A stretch of DNA of 63,639 nucleotides, from positions 1 through 63,639 of the forward strand of contig JAEWHK010000059.1 in the NCBI GenBank assembly GCA_023387815.1. Direction: 5' to 3'. Of this stretch, positions 8,349 through 16,495 are shown one piece after another. Made by a program: the position numbers and the translations under genes. Origin of the DNA: Pseudomonadota bacterium (lineage in GTDB: Bacteria; Pseudomonadota; Gammaproteobacteria; Burkholderiales; Burkholderiaceae_B). The notes below the pieces were generated by a model, which did not search any database, was not told the DNA's origin, and was given only the letters and a program-made list of their open reading frames with translations. Each line of letters starts with the position of its first letter. Position 1 is the stretch's first letter.

Positions 8349-9329
8349 TTACTCGTTCATGTGAATATTTTCGGCCTTGATCAGATCGCCCCATTTTTTG
8401 GTGTCCTCATTAACCAGCTCACCGAATTGTTGTGGATCAAGATCGTCAGTATCCAGGCCCGAGGTCTGCACATATTTCTGAACTGACGGTGCTTTCATGA
8501 CAGCACGATAGGCTTTGTTCAGCTCATCAACCTTTTCATCGGATGTCGCGGCGGGTGCAAACACGCCATACCAGTTGGTGGCATGGACGTTTTTGATGCC
8601 AAGTTCGTCGAAAGTGGGCACATCAGGCAAAGCGGCAGACCGTTTTTCAGAGGCTATGCCTATCGGAACAAGACTGCCGTCCTTGATATGCTGAACGAGG
8701 CCCGAGACATCACCGAAGAAGCCGTCAACCTGGCCCCCTATCGTTGCCGTAATCGCTGGTGCGGCACCACCAAAGGGCACAATCAGCGTATTGGCTTTGG
8801 TGGCATTGCGGAATAATGCAATTGCCATATGCGGCATGCTACCCACACCCGACGTGGACAAGGAAATGCCATCCGGGTTGTTCTTTGCCTTTTCAAGCAA
8901 TTGCTTCACACTTGTGATGCCGCTTTTTTTGGACACGACCAGCACTTCCGGCGTGGAAACCAGCAAGGCTACGGGACGCAATTGTTTGGCCGGATCGTAA
9001 ATCAGTTTTTTATAGAGCGAGGGATTAACGGCGATCGCACCGGTTGAGCTCAGAAATAGCGTATTGCCGTCCGGTTTTGCGCGCGTGACGGTACTGGCTG
9101 CAATCGCCCCATTGCCGCCGGGTTTGTTCTCGACAACAATTGGCGTTTTCAATTGTGATTCCAGCTCCTTGCTGGTGACGCGACCTATCGTGTCACCGGG
9201 CCCGCCGGCTGGGAACGCCACTACCACGCTGACTGGCTGTGCTGCCATTGCTGCCGGGCCAGCTGCCAGACACAGCGCAGCAGCCAGCGGCATCACATAT
9301 TTAGTATATTTTTTTCCGATTCCGGACAT
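8349..9329 (-). CDS. Bug/TctC-family periplasmic solute-binding protein
   Basis: A 326-residue periplasmic binding protein of the tripartite tricarboxylate transporter receptor (Bug) family, very expanded in Alcaligenaceae. A cleavable signal peptide occupies residues 1-29, ending AMAAQP. The family pattern is seen in VVAFPAGGPGDTIGRV, VENKPGGNGAIAA and GTPxx-like sections near the C-terminus (FGELVNEDTKKWGDLI). Bug proteins usually bind carboxylates such as sugar acids or citrate. AAGGAGG lies just before the ATG. It is the third gene of an SDR / SMP-30 / Bug operon (18-base gap to SMP-30), so an aldonate or its lactone is the likely ligand (inference). No TctA/TctB membrane genes are present. 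Confidence 0.9.
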   Translation of the reverse strand: MSGIGKKYTKYVMPLAAALCLAAGPAAMAAQPVSVVVAFPAGGPGDTIGRVTSKELESQLKTPIVVENKPGGNGAIAASTVTRAKPDGNTLFLSSTGAIAVNPSLYKKLIYDPAKQLRPVALLVSTPEVLVVSKKSGITSVKQLLEKAKNNPDGISLSTSGVGSMPHMAIALFRNATKANTLIVPFGGAAPAITATIGGQVDGFFGDVSGLVQHIKDGSLVPIGIASEKRSAALPDVPTFDELGIKNVHATNWYGVFAPAATSDEKVDELNKAYRAVMKAPSVQKYVQTSGLDTDDLDPQQFGELVNEDTKKWGDLIKAENIHMNE

Positions 9330-9347
9330 GTTTTCCTCCTTGCGCCG

Positions 9348-10301
9348 TCAGGTACCCGCAATGCCTTGCGTATTGACGAACAGTGAATAAACTGACGTAC
9401 AGGACGCCATGAAAAGCCGATTGCGATGCAATCCGCCAAAACACAAATTGGCACATCGCTCGGGCAATGAAATATGACCAAGGACTTCGCCTTGCGGACT
9501 GAACACCCTGACCCCATCCAGTTCGGGCGTGCCCATGCCCCAACCGCACCAAAGGTTGCCGTGAATATCGACGCGAAATCCATCAGGCGTACCTTCACCG
9601 GCATTGAACAGAACCCGCTGACCGCTAACTGCGCGGCCGTTGGCACTGACATCAAACGCCAGCAGATTGCGTGGCTGGGCGCGCGATTCAACAACGTAGA
9701 GCAGCGACTCGTCGGGTGAAAACGCCAGGCCATTTGGTCCGTTAATGGCATCTGTCATCAATGCCACCTCCAGCGTGTCCGGGTCGATGCGATAAACCGC
9801 AGCGGGCAGCTCCTGCTCGGCCTTCTCTCCCTGATAGAACCCGAGAATGCCAAATGGCGGATCGGTAAACCAGATGGAGCCATCCGATTTGACGACGACA
9901 TCATTTGGCGAATTAAGCCGCTTACCCTGATAACGATCAGCCAGCACGGTGATCCGGCCATCGATTTCCGTGCGCGTGACCCGACGCGACAGATGTTCGC
10001 AACTGATAAGACGTCCGAGTCTGTCGCGTGTATTGCCATTGGCATAATTGGAAGGTGCGCGAAACGGATGACTTTGACCGGTGGTAGCATCCCAGCGCAT
10101 GATGCGGTTATTGGGCACGTCACTCCAGAGCAGACAGTTCCCGTCTCCGAACCATGCCGGGCCTTCGGCCCAGCGACAACCTTCGGCAATGCGCTCAACA
10201 GCGGCCAGGGGCAACGTCAATGCGTGAAACCGTGCATCCATCGCAATCACGGCAGGATCCGGATACCGGACCGGTACCGGTGTATCAGTCACAGCGCGCA
10301 C
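9348..10301 (-). CDS. SMP-30/gluconolactonase family lactonase
   Basis: A 317-residue six-bladed beta-propeller of the SMP-30/gluconolactonase/LRE family. Likely metal ligands can be matched: Glu in WAEGPAWF, Asn in NGPNGLAFSPDES and Asp in TPDGFRVDIHGNLWCG. The usual reaction is hydrolysis of a sugar lactone to the aldonic acid. The start is a GTG at 10301, supported by GGAGG at 10307-10311 with five bases between, and it overlaps the 3' end of the SDR gene by 17 bases, so the two genes are translationally coupled. Together they would make a sugar dehydrogenase plus lactonase pair (inference). Confidence 0.88.
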   Translation of the reverse strand: MRAVTDTPVPVRYPDPAVIAMDARFHALTLPLAAVERIAEGCRWAEGPAWFGDGNCLLWSDVPNNRIMRWDATTGQSHPFRAPSNYANGNTRDRLGRLISCEHLSRRVTRTEIDGRITVLADRYQGKRLNSPNDVVVKSDGSIWFTDPPFGILGFYQGEKAEQELPAAVYRIDPDTLEVALMTDAINGPNGLAFSPDESLLYVVESRAQPRNLLAFDVSANGRAVSGQRVLFNAGEGTPDGFRVDIHGNLWCGWGMGTPELDGVRVFSPQGEVLGHISLPERCANLCFGGLHRNRLFMASCTSVYSLFVNTQGIAGT

Positions 10302-11082
10302 TCATGCCTCCGTCAACAATCAGTTCAGTACCCGTAATAAATCGGGCTTCATCGGAAGCCAGGAACAGCGCCGCATTGGCCGTATCAGTACCGTCACCCA
10401 TGAATGGCAGAGGGATCCGCGACTGGCGCTGAGCCAGCAGTGCTTCAACATCACCGCCTGCACGCTGTCCCGCAAGCCGCGTTTCCACCATCGGCGTGTG
10501 CATCTGACCCGGCACAACGGTATTGCAGCGGATATTTCGCTTGGCATATTCAACAGCAACCACGCGCGACAGCTGAATAATGCCGGCCTTGGCACTCGCG
10601 TATCCAACCTGGGCAGAGCCGGTCCAGCGGATGCCGGACGTGGAGGAAATATTGACAATACTGCCTGCCCCCTGTTTTTCCATCACGGGGATGACATGCT
10701 TGCATCCCAGGAATACACTTTTCAGATTGAAATCAAGCTGACGATCCCATGTCTCTTCATCCAGGTTCACAGGACCGCCTTTGCGAGAGCCGCCCACGTT
10801 GTTGACCAGAATATCAACCCGGCCAAACGCCTCTTCGCAGGCGCGCACCATATCACGAACGGCATCGGACGACGTCACGTCTGCGCTCCAGGTACGAATG
10901 GCTCCATTGACTTCCCTGACACGGGCCACAGTCTCGTCCAGCGCATCCGGATTCATATCCACGGCGAAGACGCGCGCACCCTCGGCAGCAAAGCGCCATG
11001 CGATGGCCCGTCCGTTACCCCAGCCCGGACCAACGCTGCCTGCGCCCGTTACGATTGCAACCTTGTTCTCGAGTCGGCCCAT
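10285..11082 (-). CDS. Short-chain dehydrogenase/reductase, probable sugar dehydrogenase
   Basis: A 265-residue SDR. The NAD(P)-binding glycine motif is TGAGSVGPGWGNGRA near the N-terminus, followed by NNVGGS; the catalytic Ser lies in NISSTSG and Tyr/Lys in GYASAKAG. The C-terminal FITGTELIVDGG is typical of classical FabG-like SDRs. In view of the adjacent lactonase it probably oxidises an aldose to a lactone (inference); the sequence alone does not distinguish this from other alcohol oxidations. The ATG at 11082 (MGRLENKV) is preceded by AAGGAC. It is the first gene of the operon, read divergently from the LysR gene. Confidence 0.88.
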   Translation of the reverse strand: MGRLENKVAIVTGAGSVGPGWGNGRAIAWRFAAEGARVFAVDMNPDALDETVARVREVNGAIRTWSADVTSSDAVRDMVRACEEAFGRVDILVNNVGGSRKGGPVNLDEETWDRQLDFNLKSVFLGCKHVIPVMEKQGAGSIVNISSTSGIRWTGSAQVGYASAKAGIIQLSRVVAVEYAKRNIRCNTVVPGQMHTPMVETRLAGQRAGGDVEALLAQRQSRIPLPFMGDGTDTANAALFLASDEARFITGTELIVDGGMSARCD

Positions 11083-11145
11083 TGTCTCTGTCCTTTTGAT
11101 TTTTAATGACAATCATGATGCGCGAGGGCAGACAATTCATCAAGA

Positions 11146-11184
11146 TCACAGTTGTGACTTCTGATATACGGAAAACGTATATCA
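11146..11184. promoter_or_regulatory. Dyads in the SDR/LysR divergent promoter
   Basis: Two dyads lie between the divergent SDR and LysR genes. TCACA-GT-TGTGA spans 11146-11157. TGATATACG (11162-11170) and CGTATATCA (11176-11184) are perfect 9-bp arms around GAAAA, ending seven bases before the LysR start codon. The second contains the T-N11-A geometry of LysR-type binding sites and is the likely autoregulatory operator. Confidence 0.6.
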
Positions 11185-11191
11185 TTACGAA

Positions 11192-12097
11192 ATGGACCTC
11201 AAACAGCTTCAGTATTTCATTATCATCGCCGAACAGCGCAGTTTTTCACGCGCTGCGGACGTCCTTGACCTGTCTCAGCCCTCATTGAGCCGGCAGATCC
11301 AGTTACTGGAGACTGAACTGGGTCAGCACCTGCTGGTACGCACCGGTCGCGGCGTTGAACTGACCGAGGCCGGCACCCGCCTGCTGGGTCACGCCAAAGC
11401 GCTGCATCAACTGGCAACGCAGGCCCGGCGCGATCTGATGAACTTTCGTCCTGTGGAAGCCGGACGTGTACGCCTGGGCATTCCCCCGCGTATTGCGCGC
11501 CGACTCGCACCGACCATCATGCAGCAGTTCCGCGCCCGGTTTCCTGCCTCCTCCATCAATCTGGCCGAAGGGTTGAGCACACAGCTGCGCGACTGGCTGC
11601 TGAAAGGCCGCGTCGATCTCGCCTTGTTGTATGAACCCACCCCCTCCAGCCTGATGCAGCTTGAATCACTTTACCGTGAAGATCTGGTGCTTGCGTATGC
11701 ACACGACAGCAGGCTGCGGCTACCCGCAAAGGTGCCGGTTGCCGACCTGGGACAGTATCCGCTGGTGCTGCCCAGTTCCCCAAACACCATTCGCGCACTG
11801 GTGGAGCAGACCTGTCGGGATCGCAACGTGCAGCTGAATGTTGTGGCCGAGGTCGATGTGGTTCAAACCATCGTGGAAACGCTCAGTTATTCCCAGGATC
11901 CGGTATTCACCATTATTCCCCGCTCTGCCCTTGACGATCTGCCCGGACAGACGAGGCTGGTGTGCGCGTCGATTACTGAACCGGCCATTCGCAATAATCT
12001 GAATCTTGCCATCGCCACCGCTGCCGCTGAATCGGAACTGGTTCAGGCCGTCGCCAATATCATTCGCAATATTGATATGGTTCAGAAGCTAGGCTGA
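11192..12097 (+). CDS. LysR-family transcriptional regulator
   Basis: A 301-residue LysR-type regulator. The winged helix-turn-helix is at the N-terminus (MDLKQLQYFIIIAEQRSFSR, then AADVLDLSQPSLSRQIQLLE), followed by a periplasmic-binding-like effector domain from about residue 90. It resembles the CynR/NAC-like subgroup whose members control aromatic or carboxylic acid catabolism. It is divergent from the SDR / SMP-30 / Bug operon and most likely controls it in response to a sugar acid (inference). It also lies upstream of, and codirectional with, the gluconate dehydrogenase operon. A weak hairpin follows the stop. Confidence 0.9.
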   Translation: MDLKQLQYFIIIAEQRSFSRAADVLDLSQPSLSRQIQLLETELGQHLLVRTGRGVELTEAGTRLLGHAKALHQLATQARRDLMNFRPVEAGRVRLGIPPRIARRLAPTIMQQFRARFPASSINLAEGLSTQLRDWLLKGRVDLALLYEPTPSSLMQLESLYREDLVLAYAHDSRLRLPAKVPVADLGQYPLVLPSSPNTIRALVEQTCRDRNVQLNVVAEVDVVQTIVETLSYSQDPVFTIIPRSALDDLPGQTRLVCASITEPAIRNNLNLAIATAAAESELVQAVANIIRNIDMVQKLG

Positions 12098-12483
12098 ACG
12101 GCCCTCTGAACCCGGCACCTGCATCACCAGACATCCCTTCACCTCGCATATACCTTATTTGCGAGCGTTCAATTTTCCTGTCGAAATCCTGCGCGCTCGC
12201 CTGCCACCGCGCCATGTCTGTTCACAACAGCTCTGACTCAATCACAAGCGCAGCTCATAGTGTGACTTGACTGACACACTTGTGATTATGACATTTGTGA
12301 AATCAGCCAGCATTCAGCTTCCTGATAGCTCGCGTCCTTAGAATGGGAAGGATTCCCTTCTCTCTTATTCGCTTGCGCCCATCGCGTGAGCGTCTTTCAT
12401 TGCTCTATCCGGCATGGTGGCTCGCCGTTTTGTGCGCCATCTGACGTCGGCATCATTCATTGCACTTAACGGAGTATTCAGTT
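12098..12483. promoter_or_regulatory. Intergenic region before the gluconate dehydrogenase operon
   Basis: These 386 bases hold no gene that I can support. A weak hairpin CTCGCA / TGCGAG (12143-12165), followed by a short T run, could end the LysR transcript. A nested dyad follows: AATCACAAG (12240-12248) pairs with CTTGTGATT (12279-12287), and AGTGTG (12259-12264) pairs with CACACT (12275-12280). A further ATTTGTGAAAT half-site is at 12293-12303. The cluster lies about 180-240 bases before the operon start and is a candidate regulator-binding region. Confidence 0.5.
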
Positions 12484-13230
12484 ATGACAGATCAACCCCC
12501 ATCCGAAAAAGGAAAGCCTTCCGGCAGACGCATGTTTCTGACCCGCACGCTGGCGGCGGGCGGCGCGGTATCAGCGTTACCCCTGACAGCAACACTGGGT
12601 AATGCACAGAGCAAACAGGAAAATCCGGATTTTTCAACACCGGTAGATAATAAACCTTATACACCGACCTACTTCCAGGAAGCCGAAGTTGCCTTCCTGA
12701 CTGCGGCCTGTAGTCGGCTGATCCCCAAGGATGAAAATGGCCCCGGTGCCGTTGAAGCGGGAGTGATCGAATATCTGGACCGTCAAATGGAATCTGGTTT
12801 TGGTCACGCTGCCAACTGGTACATGCAAGGACCATTCGTTGACGCCCCTCCTGAATTCGGATACCAGTCAAAACTCAAGCCGCGTGAACTCTACCGCGCA
12901 GCCATTGCCGCAACCAATGACTATTGCAAACAGCATATGGACGGCAAACTGTTTGCTGACCTGAGCGCTGAACAGCAGGACGACATCCTCACGCAACTCG
13001 AGAAAGGCAAAATCACATTCGAAAATGTCAAAGCTGCTGACTTCTTTTCAATGCTGCTCAACAATACCCGCGAAGGCTTTCTCTCTGACCCTATCCATGG
13101 AGGAAACAAGGGAATGGTTGGCTGGAAACTTATCGGGTTTCCGGGCGCGCGCGCTGACTATCTGGACTGGGTCGGCCGTAATGAAAAATATCCGCTGGGT
13201 CCGGTCAGTATTTCAGGTGAAAGGGGTTAA
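12484..13230 (+). CDS. Gluconate 2-dehydrogenase subunit 3 family protein (small subunit, Tat signal)
   Basis: A 248-residue small subunit of the membrane-bound gluconate or 2-ketogluconate dehydrogenase type. The N-terminus has a twin-arginine signal: GRRMFLTRTLAAGG followed by a hydrophobic stretch, with cleavage probably near residue 40. The folded flavoprotein partner has no signal of its own and would be carried to the periplasm by this subunit. The body (EVAFLTAACSRLIPKDENGPG, IEYLDRQMESGFG) matches the subunit 3 family. ATG 12484 is chosen because GGAG lies at 12471-12474. The GMC gene starts three bases after its stop. Confidence 0.92.
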   Translation: MTDQPPSEKGKPSGRRMFLTRTLAAGGAVSALPLTATLGNAQSKQENPDFSTPVDNKPYTPTYFQEAEVAFLTAACSRLIPKDENGPGAVEAGVIEYLDRQMESGFGHAANWYMQGPFVDAPPEFGYQSKLKPRELYRAAIAATNDYCKQHMDGKLFADLSAEQQDDILTQLEKGKITFENVKAADFFSMLLNNTREGFLSDPIHGGNKGMVGWKLIGFPGARADYLDWVGRNEKYPLGPVSISGERG

Positions 13231-13233
13231 GGC

Positions 13234-15012
13234 ATGGCTGATATTAAAAAACCAAAAGTCGACGTGGTTGTTGTGGGGATGGGCTGGACCGGCGCACTGA
13301 CCGCAATGGAGCTGACCTCTGCAGGACTGAATGTCGTGGCGCTTGAACGTGGTGGCGACCGGGATACCAAACCCGATTTCAGTTATCCCCGCATTGCCGA
13401 TGAGCTCACGTATGCGTTGCGTTACCGGCTCTTCCAGGACTTTTCGAAAGAGACCTGTACACTGCGTTACGGACCCAACGATACGGCACTGCCCTATCGT
13501 GCCTATGGCGCCTTTCTGCCTGGTGATGGTGTCGGTGGTGCTGGTTCCCACTGGAATGGCATGCTTTACCGCTCCCTGCCAGAGGAACTGAATCTGCGCA
13601 GCTATGTGACTGAAAAATTCGGCGCCTCTCTGATCCCCGAGGATATGACAATCCAGGATTATGGGGTCACCTATGACGAGCTGGAACCGTTCTACGATAA
13701 ATTTGAAGCTATCTGTGGCACCTCAGGTTCTGCTGGTGTGATCAATGGCAAAGTGACCGGCAAGGGTAATCCTTTCGAAGGTTCCCGCTCAGGCGAGTAT
13801 CCGCTGCCTCCGCTGAAAGACAATGTGGCTCAACAGATTTTTGCCAAGGCCGCCAAGGAAGTGGGCTATCACCCATACGCCGCTCCCTCTGCCCTGACAT
13901 CTGAAGTCTATACCAACCCTTATGGCATGCAGATGGGGCCCTGTACCTACTGCGGTTATTGCGAGCGCTTTGGCTGCTACAACTATTCCAAGGCCTCACC
14001 GAATGTCTGTGTAATGCCTGCCTTGCGTCTGCGCGACAATTTCGAATTGCGCGTCAACAGCTACGTGACCAAGGTCAATCTGGATAACACGAAAAAGAAA
14101 GCCACTGGCGTCACCTATATTGATGCGCAGGGCCGTACGGTTGAACAGCCGGCCGACCTGGTCGTTTTGTGTGCCTACCAGTTCCACAATGTTCGTCTGC
14201 TTATGCTTTCGGGCATCGGCGAGCAGTATGACCCCGTCACCGGCAAAGGCACGGTCGGTAAAAATTATGCATATCAGGTGGGCGCTGGCTACACCCTGTT
14301 CTACGATGAAAAAACACAGATCAATACCTTTATGGGTACCGGCGCAGCAGGTCAGGCATTTGACGACCTGAACACCAGTCAATTGGATATGGGCAAAATC
14401 GGTGCCATTGGCGGCTCTGTTGTGCGCCTGAATGTGACCGGCGGCCGACCTATCGGTCAGATGCATTTGCCACCCGGCGCACCTAAATGGGGTGCGGGCT
14501 GGAAACAAGCCATCAAGGATAACTATCTGACATCGGTATCTTTCGGCATCAGTACATCCAGCATGGCCTATCGCAATTGTTATCTGGATCTGGATCCCAC
14601 CTACAAGGATTCACACGGTCTGCCCTTATTGCGAATGACATTCAACTTCAACGATAACGATCTGAAAGTGGCACAGGATGCATTGAAGCAATCCAAAAAA
14701 GTGGCCGAAGCCATGGATGCCAAACAGATCGTGGGTGCAGCAAAACCCCTGGGTTCAAAATTCGACTTGCGACCTTACCAGTCCACGCACAATACCGGTG
14801 GCGCCATTATGGGCACCACGCCGGAAAATTCGGTCGTGAATAAATATCTGCAGTCATGGGATGTGCCCAATGTATTCGTGATGGGCGCCAGTGCATTTCC
14901 GCAAAACCGGGCTTATAACCCTACGGGGCCACTGGCAGCGCTGACGCTTTTCTCACTGCATCATATTACGACGCAGTATCTGAAAAACCCCGGTGCATTG
15001 ATTCAGGCTTAA
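13234..15012 (+). CDS. GMC-family FAD dehydrogenase, gluconate 2-dehydrogenase large subunit
   Basis: A 592-residue flavoprotein of the glucose-methanol-choline family. The FAD-binding motif VVGMGWTGALTAMEL is at residues 12-27 and the C-terminal active-site region includes STHNTGGAIMG and NPTGPLAALT. Between them lies a cysteine cluster, C237, C240, C243 and C248 (CTYCGYCERFGC), which could hold an iron-sulfur centre as in related FAD-dependent glucose and fructose dehydrogenases. The protein oxidises an aldonate, probably gluconate to 2-ketogluconate, on the periplasmic face. It lacks a signal peptide, which fits export with the Tat-tagged small subunit. The cytochrome c gene follows after seven bases. 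Confidence 0.93.
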   Translation: MADIKKPKVDVVVVGMGWTGALTAMELTSAGLNVVALERGGDRDTKPDFSYPRIADELTYALRYRLFQDFSKETCTLRYGPNDTALPYRAYGAFLPGDGVGGAGSHWNGMLYRSLPEELNLRSYVTEKFGASLIPEDMTIQDYGVTYDELEPFYDKFEAICGTSGSAGVINGKVTGKGNPFEGSRSGEYPLPPLKDNVAQQIFAKAAKEVGYHPYAAPSALTSEVYTNPYGMQMGPCTYCGYCERFGCYNYSKASPNVCVMPALRLRDNFELRVNSYVTKVNLDNTKKKATGVTYIDAQGRTVEQPADLVVLCAYQFHNVRLLMLSGIGEQYDPVTGKGTVGKNYAYQVGAGYTLFYDEKTQINTFMGTGAAGQAFDDLNTSQLDMGKIGAIGGSVVRLNVTGGRPIGQMHLPPGAPKWGAGWKQAIKDNYLTSVSFGISTSSMAYRNCYLDLDPTYKDSHGLPLLRMTFNFNDNDLKVAQDALKQSKKVAEAMDAKQIVGAAKPLGSKFDLRPYQSTHNTGGAIMGTTPENSVVNKYLQSWDVPNVFVMGASAFPQNRAYNPTGPLAALTLFSLHHITTQYLKNPGALIQA

Positions 15013-15019
15013 AGGAACC

Positions 15020-16378
15020 ATGATGAAAAAGATACTTGTATTTATCGTCGCCATCATCGTCCTGGGCCTGATCGTCCTTTTCGGTGCCGATTACGCGACG
15101 CCTTCCAAACCCAAACTGGCCGATGAAAACTCCAGCCAGACCCCGGACAAGGATCTGCTGGCAAAAGGCGCCTATCTGGCACGTATGGGCGATTGCGTGG
15201 CGTGTCACAGCGTGCCTGATGGCAAACCGTTTGCTGGTGGGCTGGCCATGAGTACCCCTATGGGAACCATCTACTCTTCCAATATTACGCCCGATTCCGA
15301 AACCGGTATTGGTTCGTACAGTCTGCAGGACTTTGCTCGCGCCGTACGCGAAGGCCGACTCAAGGACGGTACGCATCTGTACCCGGCCATGCCATACCCG
15401 TCATACGCCAAAGTGACCGATGACGATATCACCGCACTTTATGCCTATTTCATGCATGGCGTGGAACCGGTAAAACAGGAAAGCAAACCGGCAGAGATGT
15501 CTTTTCCATTTGGCTGGCGCAAGCTGATGGCCGTGTGGAACCTGGCTTTCTACGATGCCTCGGACTTCAATGACAAGGCATCTGAGAACGCCCAGATTGC
15601 CCGTGGCGCTTACCTGACCGAAGGTCTGGCTCACTGCGGTGCCTGTCACACACCACGCGGGTTTGGTCAGCAGGAAAAAGGTCTGTCCGGCAAGGATAGT
15701 GACTTTCTGTCTGGCGCTGTTGTGGATGGCTGGACGGCACCGGATCTGCGTGCCAAAGACGGCGCGGGACTTGGTGCCTGGAAGGCAGAAGATATTGCAG
15801 ATCTGTTGATGGCCGGTCGCAGTGTTCACTCCGGTGTTACTGGTCCAATGACAGATGTCATCGCCAACAGTACGCAGTTTGCAACGCGTGACGATGCACT
15901 GGCCATAGGTGCCTATCTGAAATCACTGCCATCTGGCAGCAAAGACGACAGTAACAGCAAATTCACGGCATCGGATGACACCGCGAATGATCTTCGCAAT
16001 GGTATCACCCGGACCCTGGGTGCGCGGCTTTATCTGGACAACTGCGCGGCCTGCCACCGCAGCAGCGGTGTCGGTGAAAAACGCGCGTTCCCTGCCTTGG
16101 CCGGCAATTCGCTGGTACTTGCAGACGATCCCGCTTCACTGATTCATGTGATTCTGGCGGGTGCCACTCTGCCTTCAACCAAAGCCGCGCCATCCGATCT
16201 GGGTATGCCCCATTTCTCGCAACGTCTGGATGATGGTGAAACGGCAGAACTGGCCACTTTCGTTCGATCAGCCTGGGGCAACAAAGCGTCTGCTGTGACT
16301 GCTGCGCAGGTTTCAGCCGTTCGCAAACACTTGCCTCCTCAGCAGAAAAAGGAGCTGGCAGAACAAGATCACAAGTGA
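15020..16378 (+). CDS. Triheme cytochrome c subunit of gluconate-type dehydrogenase
   Basis: A 452-residue membrane-anchored cytochrome c with three heme-binding CxxCH sites: CVACH at 59-63, CGACH at 206-210 and CAACH at 342-346. An uncleaved hydrophobic segment at residues 5-23 anchors it to the inner membrane. It accepts electrons from the GMC flavoprotein and hands them to ubiquinone, as in the three-subunit alcohol, gluconate and sorbitol dehydrogenases. AAAGGA precedes the ATG; a second ATG directly after is an alternative start. It is the last gene of the operon and is followed by a good terminator. Confidence 0.95.
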   Translation: MMKKILVFIVAIIVLGLIVLFGADYATPSKPKLADENSSQTPDKDLLAKGAYLARMGDCVACHSVPDGKPFAGGLAMSTPMGTIYSSNITPDSETGIGSYSLQDFARAVREGRLKDGTHLYPAMPYPSYAKVTDDDITALYAYFMHGVEPVKQESKPAEMSFPFGWRKLMAVWNLAFYDASDFNDKASENAQIARGAYLTEGLAHCGACHTPRGFGQQEKGLSGKDSDFLSGAVVDGWTAPDLRAKDGAGLGAWKAEDIADLLMAGRSVHSGVTGPMTDVIANSTQFATRDDALAIGAYLKSLPSGSKDDSNSKFTASDDTANDLRNGITRTLGARLYLDNCAACHRSSGVGEKRAFPALAGNSLVLADDPASLIHVILAGATLPSTKAAPSDLGMPHFSQRLDDGETAELATFVRSAWGNKASAVTAAQVSAVRKHLPPQQKKELAEQDHK

Positions 16379-16385
16379 CATAGAA

Positions 16386-16421
16386 TAAGGGTGCCGATGT
16401 ATTGCACACCGGCACCCTTAC
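16386..16421 (+). terminator. Terminator of the gluconate dehydrogenase operon
   Basis: The stem AAGGGTGCCG pairs with CGGCACCCTT around a loop of about 13 bases directly after the cytochrome stop codon, followed by ACTTTTGTTG. It is a plausible intrinsic terminator for the plus strand. Confidence 0.75.
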
Positions 16422-16462
16422 TTTTGTTGCTGTGATCCTGTCGATTGCAGGATCAAACGTAC

Positions 16463-16488
16463 AACGCGAGCGTCTTTACGCTCGCGTT
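16463..16488. terminator. Hairpin after gor
   Basis: The arms AACGCGAGCG (16463-16472) and CGCTCGCGTT (16479-16488) are perfect 10-bp complements around TCTTTA. It lies just past the stop of the minus-strand gor gene and is the probable end of its transcript. The T run is weak on both strands. Confidence 0.65.
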
Positions 16489-16495
16489 TGCATTT

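Noticed and set aside
11146..11157. CRP site before the LysR gene
   Set aside because: The arms are TCACA-GT-TGTGA, the reverse polarity of the TGTGA-N6-TCACA CRP consensus, with too short a spacer.
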